A stretch of DNA of 64,000 nt from Lachnospiraceae bacterium (GTDB lineage: Bacteria > Bacillota > Clostridia > Lachnospirales > Lachnospiraceae): assembly GCA_016284315.1 (NCBI GenBank), contig JAEEOO010000004.1, forward strand, positions 1-64,000. The letters are read 5' to 3'. The notes under the pieces were generated by a model that was not told the DNA's origin, did not search any database, and worked only from the letters and a program-made list of their open reading frames with translations. Of the stretch, positions 1-9,011 are shown one piece after another; positions within the stretch are counted from its first letter, which is position 1; every line of letters starts with the position of its first letter. The position numbers were made by a program, and so were the translations under genes.

Positions 1-173
1 ATTCCGGGAAGGTCGGTGATAACAACGTCATCATGCTTTCTAAGCTTACCTTCCTTTTTCTCTACTGTTACACCGGGCCAGTTACCAACAAACTGGTTTG
101 AACCGGTAAGTGCGTTAAACAAAGTTGTTTTACCGCAGTTAGGGTTACCTGCAAGTGCGATCTTAAGTTCCAT
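1..173 (-). CDS. feoB: Ferrous iron transport protein B, N-terminal fragment
   Basis: This is the first 57 residues of FeoB, the inner-membrane Fe(II) permease with an N-terminal G domain; the rest lies beyond the window's left edge. The G1 P-loop GNPNCGKT is at residues 9-16, the G2 region GVTVE at 34-38 and the G3 motif DLPG at 54-57. Methionine 1 is the natural start because the protein begins directly with the [11 protein letters not shown] beta strand of the G domain. The two feoA genes lie just upstream with a 14-bp gap, so all three should be one transcript. The assignment is secure for the family; nothing can be said of the membrane part. Confidence 0.95.
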   Translation of the reverse strand, partial: MELKIALAGNPNCGKTTLFNALTGSNQFVGNWPGVTVEKKEGKLRKHDDVVITDLPG

Positions 174-187
174 TCTCTCTACTCCTT

Positions 188-418
188 TTAAGCTTCTGCA
201 AGCTCAATTTCTATCATTTCGGCATCAGCTTTTCTTAATGAAAGCTCATAGCCGCGAACAGTCACCTCAATAGGATCTCCCAAAGGAGCAACCTTTCTGA
301 CATAGACTTCAACGCCTTTGGTTATTCCCATGTCCATGATCCTTCTTTTGACCGCGCCTTCACCCGTAAGCTTTAAAACCTTTACGGTCTGGCCGACTTT
401 TACGTCTCTAAGTGTCAT
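188..418 (-). CDS. feoA: FeoA family protein (proximal to feoB)
   Basis: A 76-residue SH3-like FeoA protein, the small cytoplasmic partner of the FeoB iron transporter. The typical FeoA order is visible: a start with the feature [15 protein letters not shown], a MDMGITKG turn (equivalent to the LGL.pG loop) and the [20 protein letters not shown] beta hairpin near the C-terminus. A GGAGG ribosome site lies eight bases before the ATG. It is the second of two consecutive feoA genes, an arrangement common in Clostridia; which copy works with FeoB cannot be told from sequence. Confidence 0.93.
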   Translation of the reverse strand: MTLRDVKVGQTVKVLKLTGEGAVKRRIMDMGITKGVEVYVRKVAPLGDPIEVTVRGYELSLRKADAEMIEIELAEA

Positions 419-437
419 CTCTCATTCCTCCGTCCCT

Positions 438-650
438 TTAAACCATTATCTTCATTGCCATTTCTTTGCTGATGGCAATTCTGGATTCTTTTACATTTAC
501 AATAACGTTTCCGCCATTTGTATTAACGAGCATAACAGTTGCTCCGGGAACGAATCCCAAATCCTCAAGGTGCTTCTTCACCTCAGGGGATCCGCCTACT
601 TTCTTTATGATATTCTCCTCGCCGGAATCTGCTAAATTAAGTGGCATCAT
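438..650 (-). CDS. feoA: FeoA family protein (promoter-proximal copy)
   Basis: A 70-residue FeoA-domain protein, first gene of the feoA-feoA-feoB operon. It shows the LGFVPGATVMLVN turn and the GNVIVNVKESRIAISKEMA hairpin typical of the family. It differs clearly from the second FeoA, so this is an old duplication rather than a recent one. The ATG is preceded by GGAAGA at a good distance. By family knowledge FeoA may stabilise or regulate FeoB; a role for this copy is inferred from position only. Confidence 0.9.
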   Translation of the reverse strand: MMPLNLADSGEENIIKKVGGSPEVKKHLEDLGFVPGATVMLVNTNGGNVIVNVKESRIAISKEMAMKIMV

Positions 651-692
651 TTCAATCTTCCTTTTTACGTAAAAATTTCTTGGTTAACTAAT

Positions 693-708
693 GTTAGTCC
701 TTGCTAAC
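693..708 (-). promoter_or_regulatory. Palindromic operator, probable iron-repressor site
   Basis: GTTAG and CTAAC form a perfect inverted repeat separated by six bases, with a further TTAACTAA just beside it. It lies immediately downstream of the predicted -10 box of the feo operon, where a bound repressor would block transcription. The half-site resembles DtxR/IdeR-type boxes (TTAGG and CTAA arms). That a DtxR-like iron repressor binds here is inference. Confidence 0.5.
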
Positions 709-717
709 CTCTAATAG

Positions 718-744
718 ATTATACTATCGATAATCAGTTGTCAA
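718..744 (-). promoter_or_regulatory. Promoter of the feo operon
   Basis: On the minus strand TATAAT (718-723) is preceded by TTGACA (739-744) at a 15-base spacing, or by the overlapping TTGTTG at 18 bases. It lies about 70 bases before the first feoA start and next to the operator at 693-708. Confidence 0.55.
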
Positions 745-790
745 CAACTAATTGAAAAAATTCTCAAAATCTTTCAAACCCGTTCAAACC

Positions 791-820
791 ACAAAAAAAG
801 AAGACCCGACGGGTCTTCTT
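791..820 (-). terminator. Intrinsic terminator after the SDR gene
   Basis: Ten-base arms AAGAAGACCC and GGGTCTTCTT (798-807 and 811-820) with a three-base spacer form a hairpin. On the minus strand it is followed by a run of T (complement of the A run at 793-799), so it ends the transporter-dehydrogenase transcript. Confidence 0.8.
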
Positions 821-830
821 GAAAGATGCT

Positions 831-1487
831 TTAGTCTTCGGGCCAGACGAAGTGGGAGTTGCCGGCTTCGAGGCCGTCTATAAGGATGTTTTGGCCGGTG
901 CAGAACTTATTGACTGCGGTAATGAAATATGCCCAGTCTGCAGTCTCCTCAACGCTCATCCAGCGCTTTAAAGGAGTAAGCTCCATGATCTCGTTCCACA
1001 TCTTCTCATCATCAATAACGGGAGCGTTAAGCTCTGTAATAACGCCGCCAAAATCAAGGCTGTTACAGGTTGCTCCGAAGGGTGCGATGCGAAGGGCTAC
1101 GTTCTTGGCGTATGTCACCATACCGCCCTTGCTGGCTGCGTAAACAGGGAATTCGGATCCCGAATGTACACAGGCAGAACCGATCATGAGAACCGATTTG
1201 ATACCGGGATGGATACCGTACTCTTCAGTAATATCAATGGTTCCGGTAAGGTTTACAGCAATATCGTCCGCGTTCTGAACTCCTGCGTTGTTGATAAGGA
1301 TATCAACAGGCTCAAGCTCAGGGTACATGGACTTCTTTCTTATATCTACTATGTAATGGGTATAACCATTGTCATTAATGCTTCCGGGATTGATATCAAA
1401 CCCGCTGACTTTATGGCCTTCTCGCAAAAACTTTTCAGCGATTGCTTTTCCGATGCCTCTTGAAGAACCCGTTACCAAAATATGCAT
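831..1487 (-). CDS. Short-chain dehydrogenase/reductase family oxidoreductase
   Basis: A 218-residue NAD(P)-binding SDR protein. The cofactor motif TGSSRGIG is at residues 6-13, NNAG at about 65-68, a catalytic serine in the IGSACVHSG region, and the YAASK motif gives the Tyr and Lys of the active site. The substrate cannot be inferred. It starts with AAGGAG six bases ahead of the ATG and follows the transporter gene by ten bases, so the two are co-transcribed and end at the hairpin at 791-820. A role with the transporter is possible but unsupported beyond the shared transcript. Confidence 0.85.
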   Translation of the reverse strand: MHILVTGSSRGIGKAIAEKFLREGHKVSGFDINPGSINDNGYTHYIVDIRKKSMYPELEPVDILINNAGVQNADDIAVNLTGTIDITEEYGIHPGIKSVLMIGSACVHSGSEFPVYAASKGGMVTYAKNVALRIAPFGATCNSLDFGGVITELNAPVIDDEKMWNEIMELTPLKRWMSVEETADWAYFITAVNKFCTGQNILIDGLEAGNSHFVWPED

Positions 1488-1497
1488 AGTAAACTCC

Positions 1498-2322
1498 TTA
1501 TACAGCCTTTGCAGAATCCTCGCGGTTTTCCTTGCGAGTTTCTCTTTCTTTTACGAAATCAAAGTACTCTCTACCAACGCCGTCCTTCTCCCAGCTTCTT
1601 GTGATCCTGTATCCGAGGGGTGAGAATACAACCTCAAATAAAAGCTCAGCTACAGCACCGGTAACAGCACAGATCATGCACTGAAGAAGTGAAAGTCCGA
1701 AAAGGGTGTGGCTTACGATAAGCGCAAATACAAGGTTATCAACAAACTGACCGATAAAGGTAGAGATATAGCTTCTAAGTGCGAAGGTACCGAAGTTTTT
1801 CTTCTTGCCTTCCTTAATAGAACTGATCTTCTCGCCTGCTACATTTCCTTCGATCTTCTTTCCGATAAAGAAGTTGGTGAAGTTGTTTACAAGGGCTGAA
1901 GTAAGGAATGCAACTGAGCTTCCGAATACGATGAACCAGTTACCGCTGATAGTATTGTTAAGAGCGGTATTGATGATAGCTTCGCTTCCCTCAACATATG
2001 ATTCTCCCCAGTCTCCGCCTAAGTGACCGCAGAAGAAGAAAAGAACAGCTACAAGAAGGTTGCAGATAAGACCTACAACAGAAAGGATTGTTGCCGCCCT
2101 GGGTCCGAAATGTCTGGTAATGACATCCATGGTAAGGAAAATAGCCCATGAAACGAAAAATCCGCAGTCTAAAAGAAGATACTCGGAATTAATGGGTACA
2201 ATCTTATTTGCCAATAAGTTCATTGAAACTAATGCGACGATATATGCCGCAACGACTAATGATGGAATGTTACGAAGCAACAGCTTAGTCTCTGTTGCAA
2301 GGTCTTTGATACTTGATTTCAT
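1498..2322 (-). CDS. VUT-family transporter, probable queuosine precursor uptake protein
   Basis: A 274-residue membrane protein of the VUT/DUF165 (YhhQ) family, whose known members import queuosine precursors. About six hydrophobic segments are visible; the family motif region N-LLANKI near residue 35 and the LDCGFF...MDVITRHFG stretch are typical. Residues 80-140 contain a longer extramembrane loop and the final 25 residues are charged. The leader at 2329-2380 resembles a preQ1 riboswitch, which would fit the substrate. The start is set by AAGGAG at 2329-2334. It could be named queuosine precursor transporter; substrate remains inferred. Confidence 0.8.
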   Translation of the reverse strand: MKSSIKDLATETKLLLRNIPSLVVAAYIVALVSMNLLANKIVPINSEYLLLDCGFFVSWAIFLTMDVITRHFGPRAATILSVVGLICNLLVAVLFFFCGHLGGDWGESYVEGSEAIINTALNNTISGNWFIVFGSSVAFLTSALVNNFTNFFIGKKIEGNVAGEKISSIKEGKKKNFGTFALRSYISTFIGQFVDNLVFALIVSHTLFGLSLLQCMICAVTGAVAELLFEVVFSPLGYRITRSWEKDGVGREYFDFVKERETRKENREDSAKAV

Positions 2323-2328
2323 TGTTTT

Positions 2329-2380
2329 CTCCTTGGTTTTCTTATTTAACGAGGAGGATTTAGAGGCCGAACTCCTCGCA
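2329..2380 (-). promoter_or_regulatory. Possible preQ1 riboswitch in the transporter leader
   Basis: On the minus strand a GAGGAG arm (within 2372-2379) pairs with CTCCTC (2351-2356). The loop begins with TTC, as in preQ1-I aptamers, and the hairpin is followed by an A-rich single strand that runs straight into the AAGGAG ribosome site at 2329-2334. A CCT in the loop could pair with AGG of that site. The small size, A-rich tail and the queuosine-type transporter downstream all fit; the pseudoknot is not a textbook match, so this remains a candidate. Confidence 0.45.
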
Positions 2381-2390
2381 GAACTTATGT

Positions 2391-2419
2391 AGTATAGTAT
2401 AGATTCTAAGTTATGTCAA
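2391..2419 (-). promoter_or_regulatory. Promoter of the transporter-SDR operon
   Basis: TTGACA (2414-2419) and TATACT (2391-2396) on the minus strand are separated by 17 bases, a near-consensus sigma-A promoter. Transcription would start just before the riboswitch-like leader. Confidence 0.75.
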
Positions 2420-2421
2420 AT

Positions 2422-2458
2422 AAAAAACGCCACCGGTGATCATAAACCAACAGTGGCG
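2422..2458 (-). terminator. Intrinsic terminator after the HTH gene
   Basis: CGCCAC and GTGGCG arms (2453-2458 and 2428-2433 on the plus strand) are followed on the minus strand by TTTTTTA. It separates the HTH gene from the next promoter. Confidence 0.75.
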
Positions 2459-2465
2459 ATAACAA

Positions 2466-2942
2466 TTACATCTCTCCGTCCGCGATCTGCTTCTCAACCC
2501 AAAGCTTTAATGACTGGGTCATAAGCGCGATCTGGTCAAGATTTGCACGAATGGTATTGAAGTCTTCCCTCTCATCATCATCAACCCTTCCGTTTGATGT
2601 GATCTCGATAAGACGATTCTTGTAATTATCCATGGAATTCAAAGATGAAAGCATTGCAAGAGTTATCTCCGCCAGGCTCTTATACTGTACCTCGGGAACA
2701 TTCTGCTTTCCGATGGGGCACTCATGGCAGCAATAATAGTTGCAAAGATGGGGTGCCTTGTATGCCTTTGCCATAAGAAGGATCTCGTCGGGATGAGGAA
2801 GGCTCTTGCCGCTCTCAATCTTCTCAATCCTGTCATCGGACACAAACTCCATCAGCTCGCTTGCCGCTTCTCTCGTCAGCTCCTGAGCCTCTCTCGCCAA
2901 CTGATATTCATTCTTGTTTTCTCGCGTCGATCTCTTTCCCAT
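2466..2942 (-). CDS. XRE-like helix-turn-helix protein with cysteine cluster
   Basis: A 158-residue protein. Residues 12-65 look like an XRE-type helix-turn-helix: LAREAQELTREAASELM, then ERIEKIESGKSLPHPDEILLMAKAY-like spacing. It is followed by CNYYCCHECPIG, four cysteines that could bind a metal, and a helical C-terminal half that may dimerise. It is probably a transcription regulator, but no target is evident. It stands alone between two terminators. The composition matches its neighbours. The DNA-binding reading is by motif pattern only. Confidence 0.7.
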   Translation of the reverse strand: MGKRSTRENKNEYQLAREAQELTREAASELMEFVSDDRIEKIESGKSLPHPDEILLMAKAYKAPHLCNYYCCHECPIGKQNVPEVQYKSLAEITLAMLSSLNSMDNYKNRLIEITSNGRVDDDEREDFNTIRANLDQIALMTQSLKLWVEKQIADGEM

Positions 2943-2990
2943 AAAAACCTCTCACATAAAAAATCTATAATTAATATAATATATTTTTGC

Positions 2991-3027
2991 ATAAAAGAAA
3001 ACATAGTAGAACCAAGGTTCTACTATG
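2991..3027 (-). terminator. Intrinsic terminator after the glycosyltransferase operon
   Basis: A 12-base perfect inverted repeat, CATAGTAGAACC and GGTTCTACTATG (3002-3013, 3016-3027), is followed on the minus strand by TTTTCTTTT. This would end the long atp-glycan transcript. Confidence 0.7.
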
Positions 3028-3046
3028 CTTCTTATGAGGGGGGGAG

Positions 3047-3070
3047 AATAGGTGACTCGCATCACCTATT
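3047..3070. repeat. Intergenic inverted repeat
   Basis: AATAGGTGA and TCACCTATT arms around a six-base loop. It lies between the glycosyltransferase stop and the terminator at 2991-3027. On the plus strand it is followed by T-rich sequence. It may be a second, weaker terminator; no other role is evident. Confidence 0.5.
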
Positions 3071-3108
3071 TGTTATTATAATATATTATATTTATGAACA
3101 AACTATGA

Positions 3109-4365
3109 CTAAAACATGAATTTTTCATGTACCAGTTTTGCCCTGTGGCACCACAAATGATCCTTAAGAGCAGTCTCTCTTCCCTGCATCGCAATCTCAT
3201 ATACCTTCTCAGGTTCAACAACCATTGATCTTGCAATATCAGCAACCTTAAAAGCTGTCTCTTCCGGGCTCAAAAGATCATACCTGAAATAGTCTTTTCC
3301 ACCGCTGATCACTTCATCAAGATATTCCGAACCATCGGATAAAAGTCCGCATCCCATGAGCATGGAACTGAATACTCTGTCGTGGGCTCCCGCCTTAAAC
3401 CAGGGCATCATATTCAGTGACACCTTGGAATTTGCCAATGCCTCAAGGCACTGAAGGCTGACCACGCTGTCCCCGGTATGAATGATGTTCTCCGGATGCT
3501 TACAGGGCGCCTTGTCCCAGTCCTTTCCGGTGCAATAGATCTTAAGTCCTTCATCCGCAAGGGCAGTAACGATCTTTCCTCTGTAAACATTCCTTACATA
3601 AAGATCGATATAGATCATCTGGTAAGCAGCCCGGAGGTATTCATCCTCCTCGCAATCCGTAAACTCGGACCGCAGATTGTTCATTATGGCGCTCTCAAAT
3701 GTCTCGGACGGATTCTTTATCAGTTCATCCGCAATGCTCATAATAAACTCTTTGTAATCCGGTCCAAGCCTTCTAACCGACGGTTCGAGACTTTCAAGAG
3801 GCACATAATTTCCGATGAACAAGAAAGGAATATTCCTTTTGTTCCACTTATCAAAATCCTCAAAATGGGATTCATTAAATTCAAAATAGGATACATCTCC
3901 CGGCTTAAGAATTCCGGGGCCGGCAAATAAAGAAGAAACAGGTCTGTTTCCTGCAAGAGGCATAAATAGCACTTCACCGTACTGAGGATAGTACTTCTCA
4001 ACAAACGCTTTGTGATACCTGTCGATGCAGACCGGCTTTAGATTTTGAATATCCGAAGAAAGCTGGCGGTAATAATATACCGGGGAATCAACCATGATAC
4101 AGATCTTCTCGATCCCGTAATCATCCCAGATATTTACAAGCCCTCTGCCGAACTGACCCTCAGCATTAAGCCCCGTAAAGTTAAACGTAATAAGAACAGA
4201 GTTCCCCGGATTGTCGAGATCTTCAAAAGCCTCTATGCTCTTCACAGGCTTTCTCATATCCCATAAAAATACTTCCCTGCCGATGGACATAAAATATTCA
4301 GCCATCTGCAGAGAAAAGTATCCGAGAGTCTCTGTTCCTCCAATGATGAATATAAATCTCCTCAT
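3109..4365 (-). CDS. CgeB-like glycosyltransferase
   Basis: A 418-residue cytoplasmic protein with a two-domain GT-B look. The N-terminus has a Rossmann-like IIGGTETLGYFSLQMAEYF strand-helix, and the C-terminal third carries SLQCLEALANSKVSLNMMPWFKAGAHDRVFSSMLMGCG-type sequence in pieces, which is typical of the Glyco_trans_1_2 (CgeB-like) group. It likely transfers a sugar to a surface glycan or protein. Its ATG overlaps the stop of the preceding membrane gene, so translation is coupled. Sugar and acceptor are unknown. Confidence 0.7.
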   Translation of the reverse strand: MRRFIFIIGGTETLGYFSLQMAEYFMSIGREVFLWDMRKPVKSIEAFEDLDNPGNSVLITFNFTGLNAEGQFGRGLVNIWDDYGIEKICIMVDSPVYYYRQLSSDIQNLKPVCIDRYHKAFVEKYYPQYGEVLFMPLAGNRPVSSLFAGPGILKPGDVSYFEFNESHFEDFDKWNKRNIPFLFIGNYVPLESLEPSVRRLGPDYKEFIMSIADELIKNPSETFESAIMNNLRSEFTDCEEDEYLRAAYQMIYIDLYVRNVYRGKIVTALADEGLKIYCTGKDWDKAPCKHPENIIHTGDSVVSLQCLEALANSKVSLNMMPWFKAGAHDRVFSSMLMGCGLLSDGSEYLDEVISGGKDYFRYDLLSPEETAFKVADIARSMVVEPEKVYEIAMQGRETALKDHLWCHRAKLVHEKFMF

Positions 4366-5081
4366 GATTCCACGATTCCTTTTAAGAAAAGGGCAAGGAA
4401 AAGCAGGATCTCTGCCCAGGCAACAACCGGCATGGGCTCAAGAGATTTTCTTCTTCTGATTCCTTCCCAAAGCTTCCAGATTCCGCTGACAAGGATAAAA
4501 CTGATCACATAATTACCGATATTGGTAAAGTTTGCAAAAGGAAGACTTAAGAATGCGTTGAGAACGATCAAAATGACCATTATCACAAATGTCTTGCGCG
4601 AGATCTTAACTTCCATATTTTCATCGCCGTTAATTGCAGAAATGATGAGCACGATGATAAAAGGCACAAGCATTACAAGGAATCCTGTAAGCTCAGGGTA
4701 CCAAAGTGCAATGGCATTGATCAGACGGCCGTTGGTGAAGTCGTCTCTTACCTCGAACAAAAGCTTTAAATTCGACATTCTCTCAAGATATAGGAATTTG
4801 ATCTTGGGCATAAATGCGCTGTATAGAATGACAAATCTTGCAAGCTGTGAAAGCCTGGTGCCCCCCATGACAAGGAACACTATTGCTATGATGATCTCAA
4901 TCGCAAAAAGACCGCCAAATGCAACTTCGGGAACAAAGCCCTTTTCGCTTGTACTGTTTCCGAAATACCATGCTCTCAGCATCAGCATTCCGATAATGAT
5001 GATGGCAAACAAAGGCTTTTCAATCTTTTGGAAGATCTCGAAAGGATTCTTTTTAAGGAAAGGAGGGAATTTTATCTGCAT
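4362..5081 (-). CDS. Polytopic membrane protein in the glycan gene group
   Basis: A 239-residue protein with about six hydrophobic helices (near residues 23-40, 55-75, 80-95, 135-155, 168-185, 190-205 and a last one near 220-238). I do not recognise a named family. Its start overlaps the stop of the upstream membrane protein and its stop overlaps the glycosyltransferase start, so the three are tightly coupled. It could be a partner of the upstream protein, for example the second half of a lipid-linked sugar transferase or flippase; that is inference from context. Confidence 0.6.
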   Translation of the reverse strand: MQIKFPPFLKKNPFEIFQKIEKPLFAIIIIGMLMLRAWYFGNSTSEKGFVPEVAFGGLFAIEIIIAIVFLVMGGTRLSQLARFVILYSAFMPKIKFLYLERMSNLKLLFEVRDDFTNGRLINAIALWYPELTGFLVMLVPFIIVLIISAINGDENMEVKISRKTFVIMVILIVLNAFLSLPFANFTNIGNYVISFILVSGIWKLWEGIRRRKSLEPMPVVAWAEILLFLALFLKGIVES

Positions 5082-6175
5082 CAGCTTATTCCTCCTATCT
5101 CACCAAGCATTGTAAGTATGATAAATAAAAAGGCGCAAAGGGAAATTAGATAGCCCCAGATAACTGCCTTCTTGTGCTCTCCCATAAAGCTTCTCAAAAG
5201 ATTTGAGAAAAGGACTATGGAAACAAGCATTGCCAAAACCTGAATTCCGTTGGTTGCCACTCCCGGAATAAACTGCAAAATAAATCTTGCTGCCACGCAA
5301 AAGCACATAACTCCGATGATAAGAAGATGCACTGCGTTGAGCCAGCCGCCGCTCCTTAAAAGAACAGCCAGCATTAAAAGTGCAAGAACAACTGCAGGGA
5401 AAATGCTGAAATCCAAATAAGAAGAACTCATTACGGAATTCTTTCCGAAGTTTCCGCTGTTAAGCAGATACAGGAAAAGTCCGGCAACAGAAAAGCCTGC
5501 TGCCACAAAGATCCATCCCCTTGCTCTGATTCCGAGAACAGCCTCGAAAAGGATGATGGAGAAAATACATGTAAATAAAACAACAAGTCCGTAGGATCCG
5601 TTTGCCCATGATGCCGCAAAAGCACAACAGCATCCAAGTAAAGCCCTGAGACCTAAATTACCTTCCGGCTTCTCACCAATGGCAATCTCGTAGATCACCA
5701 TATATAAAAAGATGAGGAATGGAATTGCGGGGAAAACATAGTTAACGATACCGAATTCCCAAAGATAGGAATACTTCCAATCTGCGTTCAAAGAGAACAT
5801 AAAGAAGAAAGGAAGGGCGATAAAGAACACATTGGTTCTCTTGGCTCCACTGCAGCGACTCAGTAAAAATACAACTATGAGTATGGCTGCCATATTGATA
5901 AAGTCCGCAGCCTTCTCTCCTGCCAGCAGGATAAGTTGTAGCACAAACAAAGATAAAGAACTGCCGCCCTTTCTCATGATCCCGGGAATGCTCTTAAAAA
6001 CATCCGAAAGAGACTGCAGTTTTTCACCTGTAGCAAAGTTCTTCATGTAGTCCATATCTTCAAGTACGAACTTGTACTGTGACTGCATATAGAACACGAA
6101 TCCAACAAGCACAAGTATCCCTACAAGAGATACTGCCTGCAATATTAGATTTAGTTTACTGTTTTTTTGCGCCAT
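5081..6175 (-). CDS. Large polytopic membrane protein, DUF6056-like
   Basis: A 364-residue protein with about ten hydrophobic segments. The order of helices and the loop with DWKYSYLWEFGIVNYVFP resemble the DUF6056 group of multispanning proteins, whose members look like polyprenyl-sugar-dependent glycosyltransferases; this family call is tentative. A GGAG site inside the end of atpC precedes its ATG, which lies one base from the atpC stop, so it must be transcribed with the ATP synthase genes. It begins a three-gene glycan set that ends with the CgeB-like transferase. Confidence 0.6.
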   Translation of the reverse strand: MAQKNSKLNLILQAVSLVGILVLVGFVFYMQSQYKFVLEDMDYMKNFATGEKLQSLSDVFKSIPGIMRKGGSSLSLFVLQLILLAGEKAADFINMAAILIVVFLLSRCSGAKRTNVFFIALPFFFMFSLNADWKYSYLWEFGIVNYVFPAIPFLIFLYMVIYEIAIGEKPEGNLGLRALLGCCCAFAASWANGSYGLVVLFTCIFSIILFEAVLGIRARGWIFVAAGFSVAGLFLYLLNSGNFGKNSVMSSSYLDFSIFPAVVLALLMLAVLLRSGGWLNAVHLLIIGVMCFCVAARFILQFIPGVATNGIQVLAMLVSIVLFSNLLRSFMGEHKKAVIWGYLISLCAFLFIILTMLGEIGGIS

Positions 6176-6176
6176 A

Positions 6177-6596
6177 TTACTCCAATGGTGCGTTCAGAGG
6201 CTTTGACAATCTAACCATTGCCCTTGCCAGTGTGGCACGCGTTGCATTATATTCCTGAATACTCGAATCCTGTCTGAGTTCTTCCTTTGCCCTCTCCATG
6301 GCTTCAAGAGCTCTCGCCCTCTCAAGATCCCCGGGCCACTCGGCAGAGTCTGCAAGAAGGGTTACAATACCGTTGTCTACATTCACGAGCCCTGCTCCGA
6401 CTACAGCATCTATCCATTCGCCCGTATCTTCCGTCTTGATCCTTGCGGTTCCTTCATTTAAGGCAACCACCACATTCTCGTGATGAGCCATGATCTGGAA
6501 TTCGCCGTCGGGAGCCGGGAAGATCACAGACTGAGCTTTTCCCTCATACAGTACCTTATTCATGGCAAGTATTTTAAGATAAAAACTATCGCTCAT
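6177..6596 (-). CDS. atpC: F-type ATP synthase epsilon subunit
   Basis: A 139-residue epsilon subunit of the F1 central stalk. The N-terminal beta sandwich (FYLKILAMNKVLYEGKAQSV, then GEFQIMAHHENVVVALNEG) and the C-terminal two-helix region (RARALEAMERAKEEL, then ARAMVRL) are both present, so regulation by the helical domain is possible. It is the last synthase gene, 12 bases after atpD, in the standard position. Confidence 0.95.
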   Translation of the reverse strand: MSDSFYLKILAMNKVLYEGKAQSVIFPAPDGEFQIMAHHENVVVALNEGTARIKTEDTGEWIDAVVGAGLVNVDNGIVTLLADSAEWPGDLERARALEAMERAKEELRQDSSIQEYNATRATLARAMVRLSKPLNAPLE

Positions 6597-6608
6597 ATCA
6601 ATTACCGC

Positions 6609-8078
<1,470 letters not shown>

Positions 8079-9008
8079 TTATTTCAAGTCATTTTCCAAG
8101 GCAAGTTTCTTTCTTTCCTTCTTTTTCTTTTGAGCTTTCGCTCCCGCTATGACTTCAGTTATCTCCTGGGTTATCATAGCCTGTCTTTCGCGGTTGTACT
8201 GGATGGAAAGTTCCCTGACCATCTCCTCCGCATTTTTGTTTGCCGTATCCATCGCCATCATTCGGTCGTTCTGCTCTGAGCAAAAAGACTCAACAAGAGC
8301 GCTGTATATATCTCCCACGATCATGTTGGGAACAACATTGTTAAGAACATCTTCCGGTGTGGGATGGAAATTAACATGGGTTGCCCCGCTGAAATCATGT
8401 TCCCCCGCGGCATCCGGCAGTTCGTCGGTAAGGGGTAGTATTCTCATAGCCACCGCTTCACTGGAGATATTGTTTTTCATCTGAGTAAAGACGATGTATG
8501 CTTCATCCATCCTGCCGTCAAGGTATCTTTCAAGGATGTAATTGCCGATGAGCTTTGCTCTGTGGAGTGAAGGATTCTGGGCGCTATACTTAAACTGTCC
8601 CGACATGCGAACATGCTTTGAGGCAAAATACTGTCTTCCAACTTCACCTACCACATAAAGCTTATTGTTGGCCCCGGTCATTTCCATGACATGCTCGGCG
8701 AGCTTACAAACATTGTGGTTATAGGCTCCCGCAAGGCCCTTATCGGCTGTGATGACAACTATGGCCACCGTCCGGTCCATGCCCTTCTTCTCGGGACGTT
8801 CATCCAGGAATACGTTGTTAAGCTCCGTTGTAGAAGCGGTGATCCTTGCGTACATCCTGTTCAGTTCCTCGAAATAAGGCAGGTTACCTTCATGTTCCTT
8901 ACGTGCTTTACGCAATTTCGTAGAGGAGATCATATACATGGCATTTGTAATTTTCTCGGTATCGTGGATACTTCTAATACGTCCCGATATCTCACGTATG
9001 TTTGCCAA
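8079..9008 (-). CDS. atpG: F-type ATP synthase gamma subunit with lysine-rich tail
   Basis: The gamma rotor subunit, 309 residues, longer than the usual 285-290. The N-terminal helix (IREISGRIRSIHDTEKITNAMY) and the C-terminal helix ending RQAMITQEITEVIAGA are typical. After that point, where E. coli gamma ends within a few residues, this protein continues for about 16 more residues rich in lysine. In known structures this end sits at the top of the alpha3beta3 ring near delta, which is missing here as a separate gene. The gene is in the standard order atpA-atpG-atpD. Confidence 0.95.
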   Translation of the reverse strand: MANIREISGRIRSIHDTEKITNAMYMISSTKLRKARKEHEGNLPYFEELNRMYARITASTTELNNVFLDERPEKKGMDRTVAIVVITADKGLAGAYNHNVCKLAEHVMEMTGANNKLYVVGEVGRQYFASKHVRMSGQFKYSAQNPSLHRAKLIGNYILERYLDGRMDEAYIVFTQMKNNISSEAVAMRILPLTDELPDAAGEHDFSGATHVNFHPTPEDVLNNVVPNMIVGDIYSALVESFCSEQNDRMMAMDTANKNAEEMVRELSIQYNRERQAMITQEITEVIAGAKAQKKKKERKKLALENDLK

Positions 9009-9011
9009 GGA

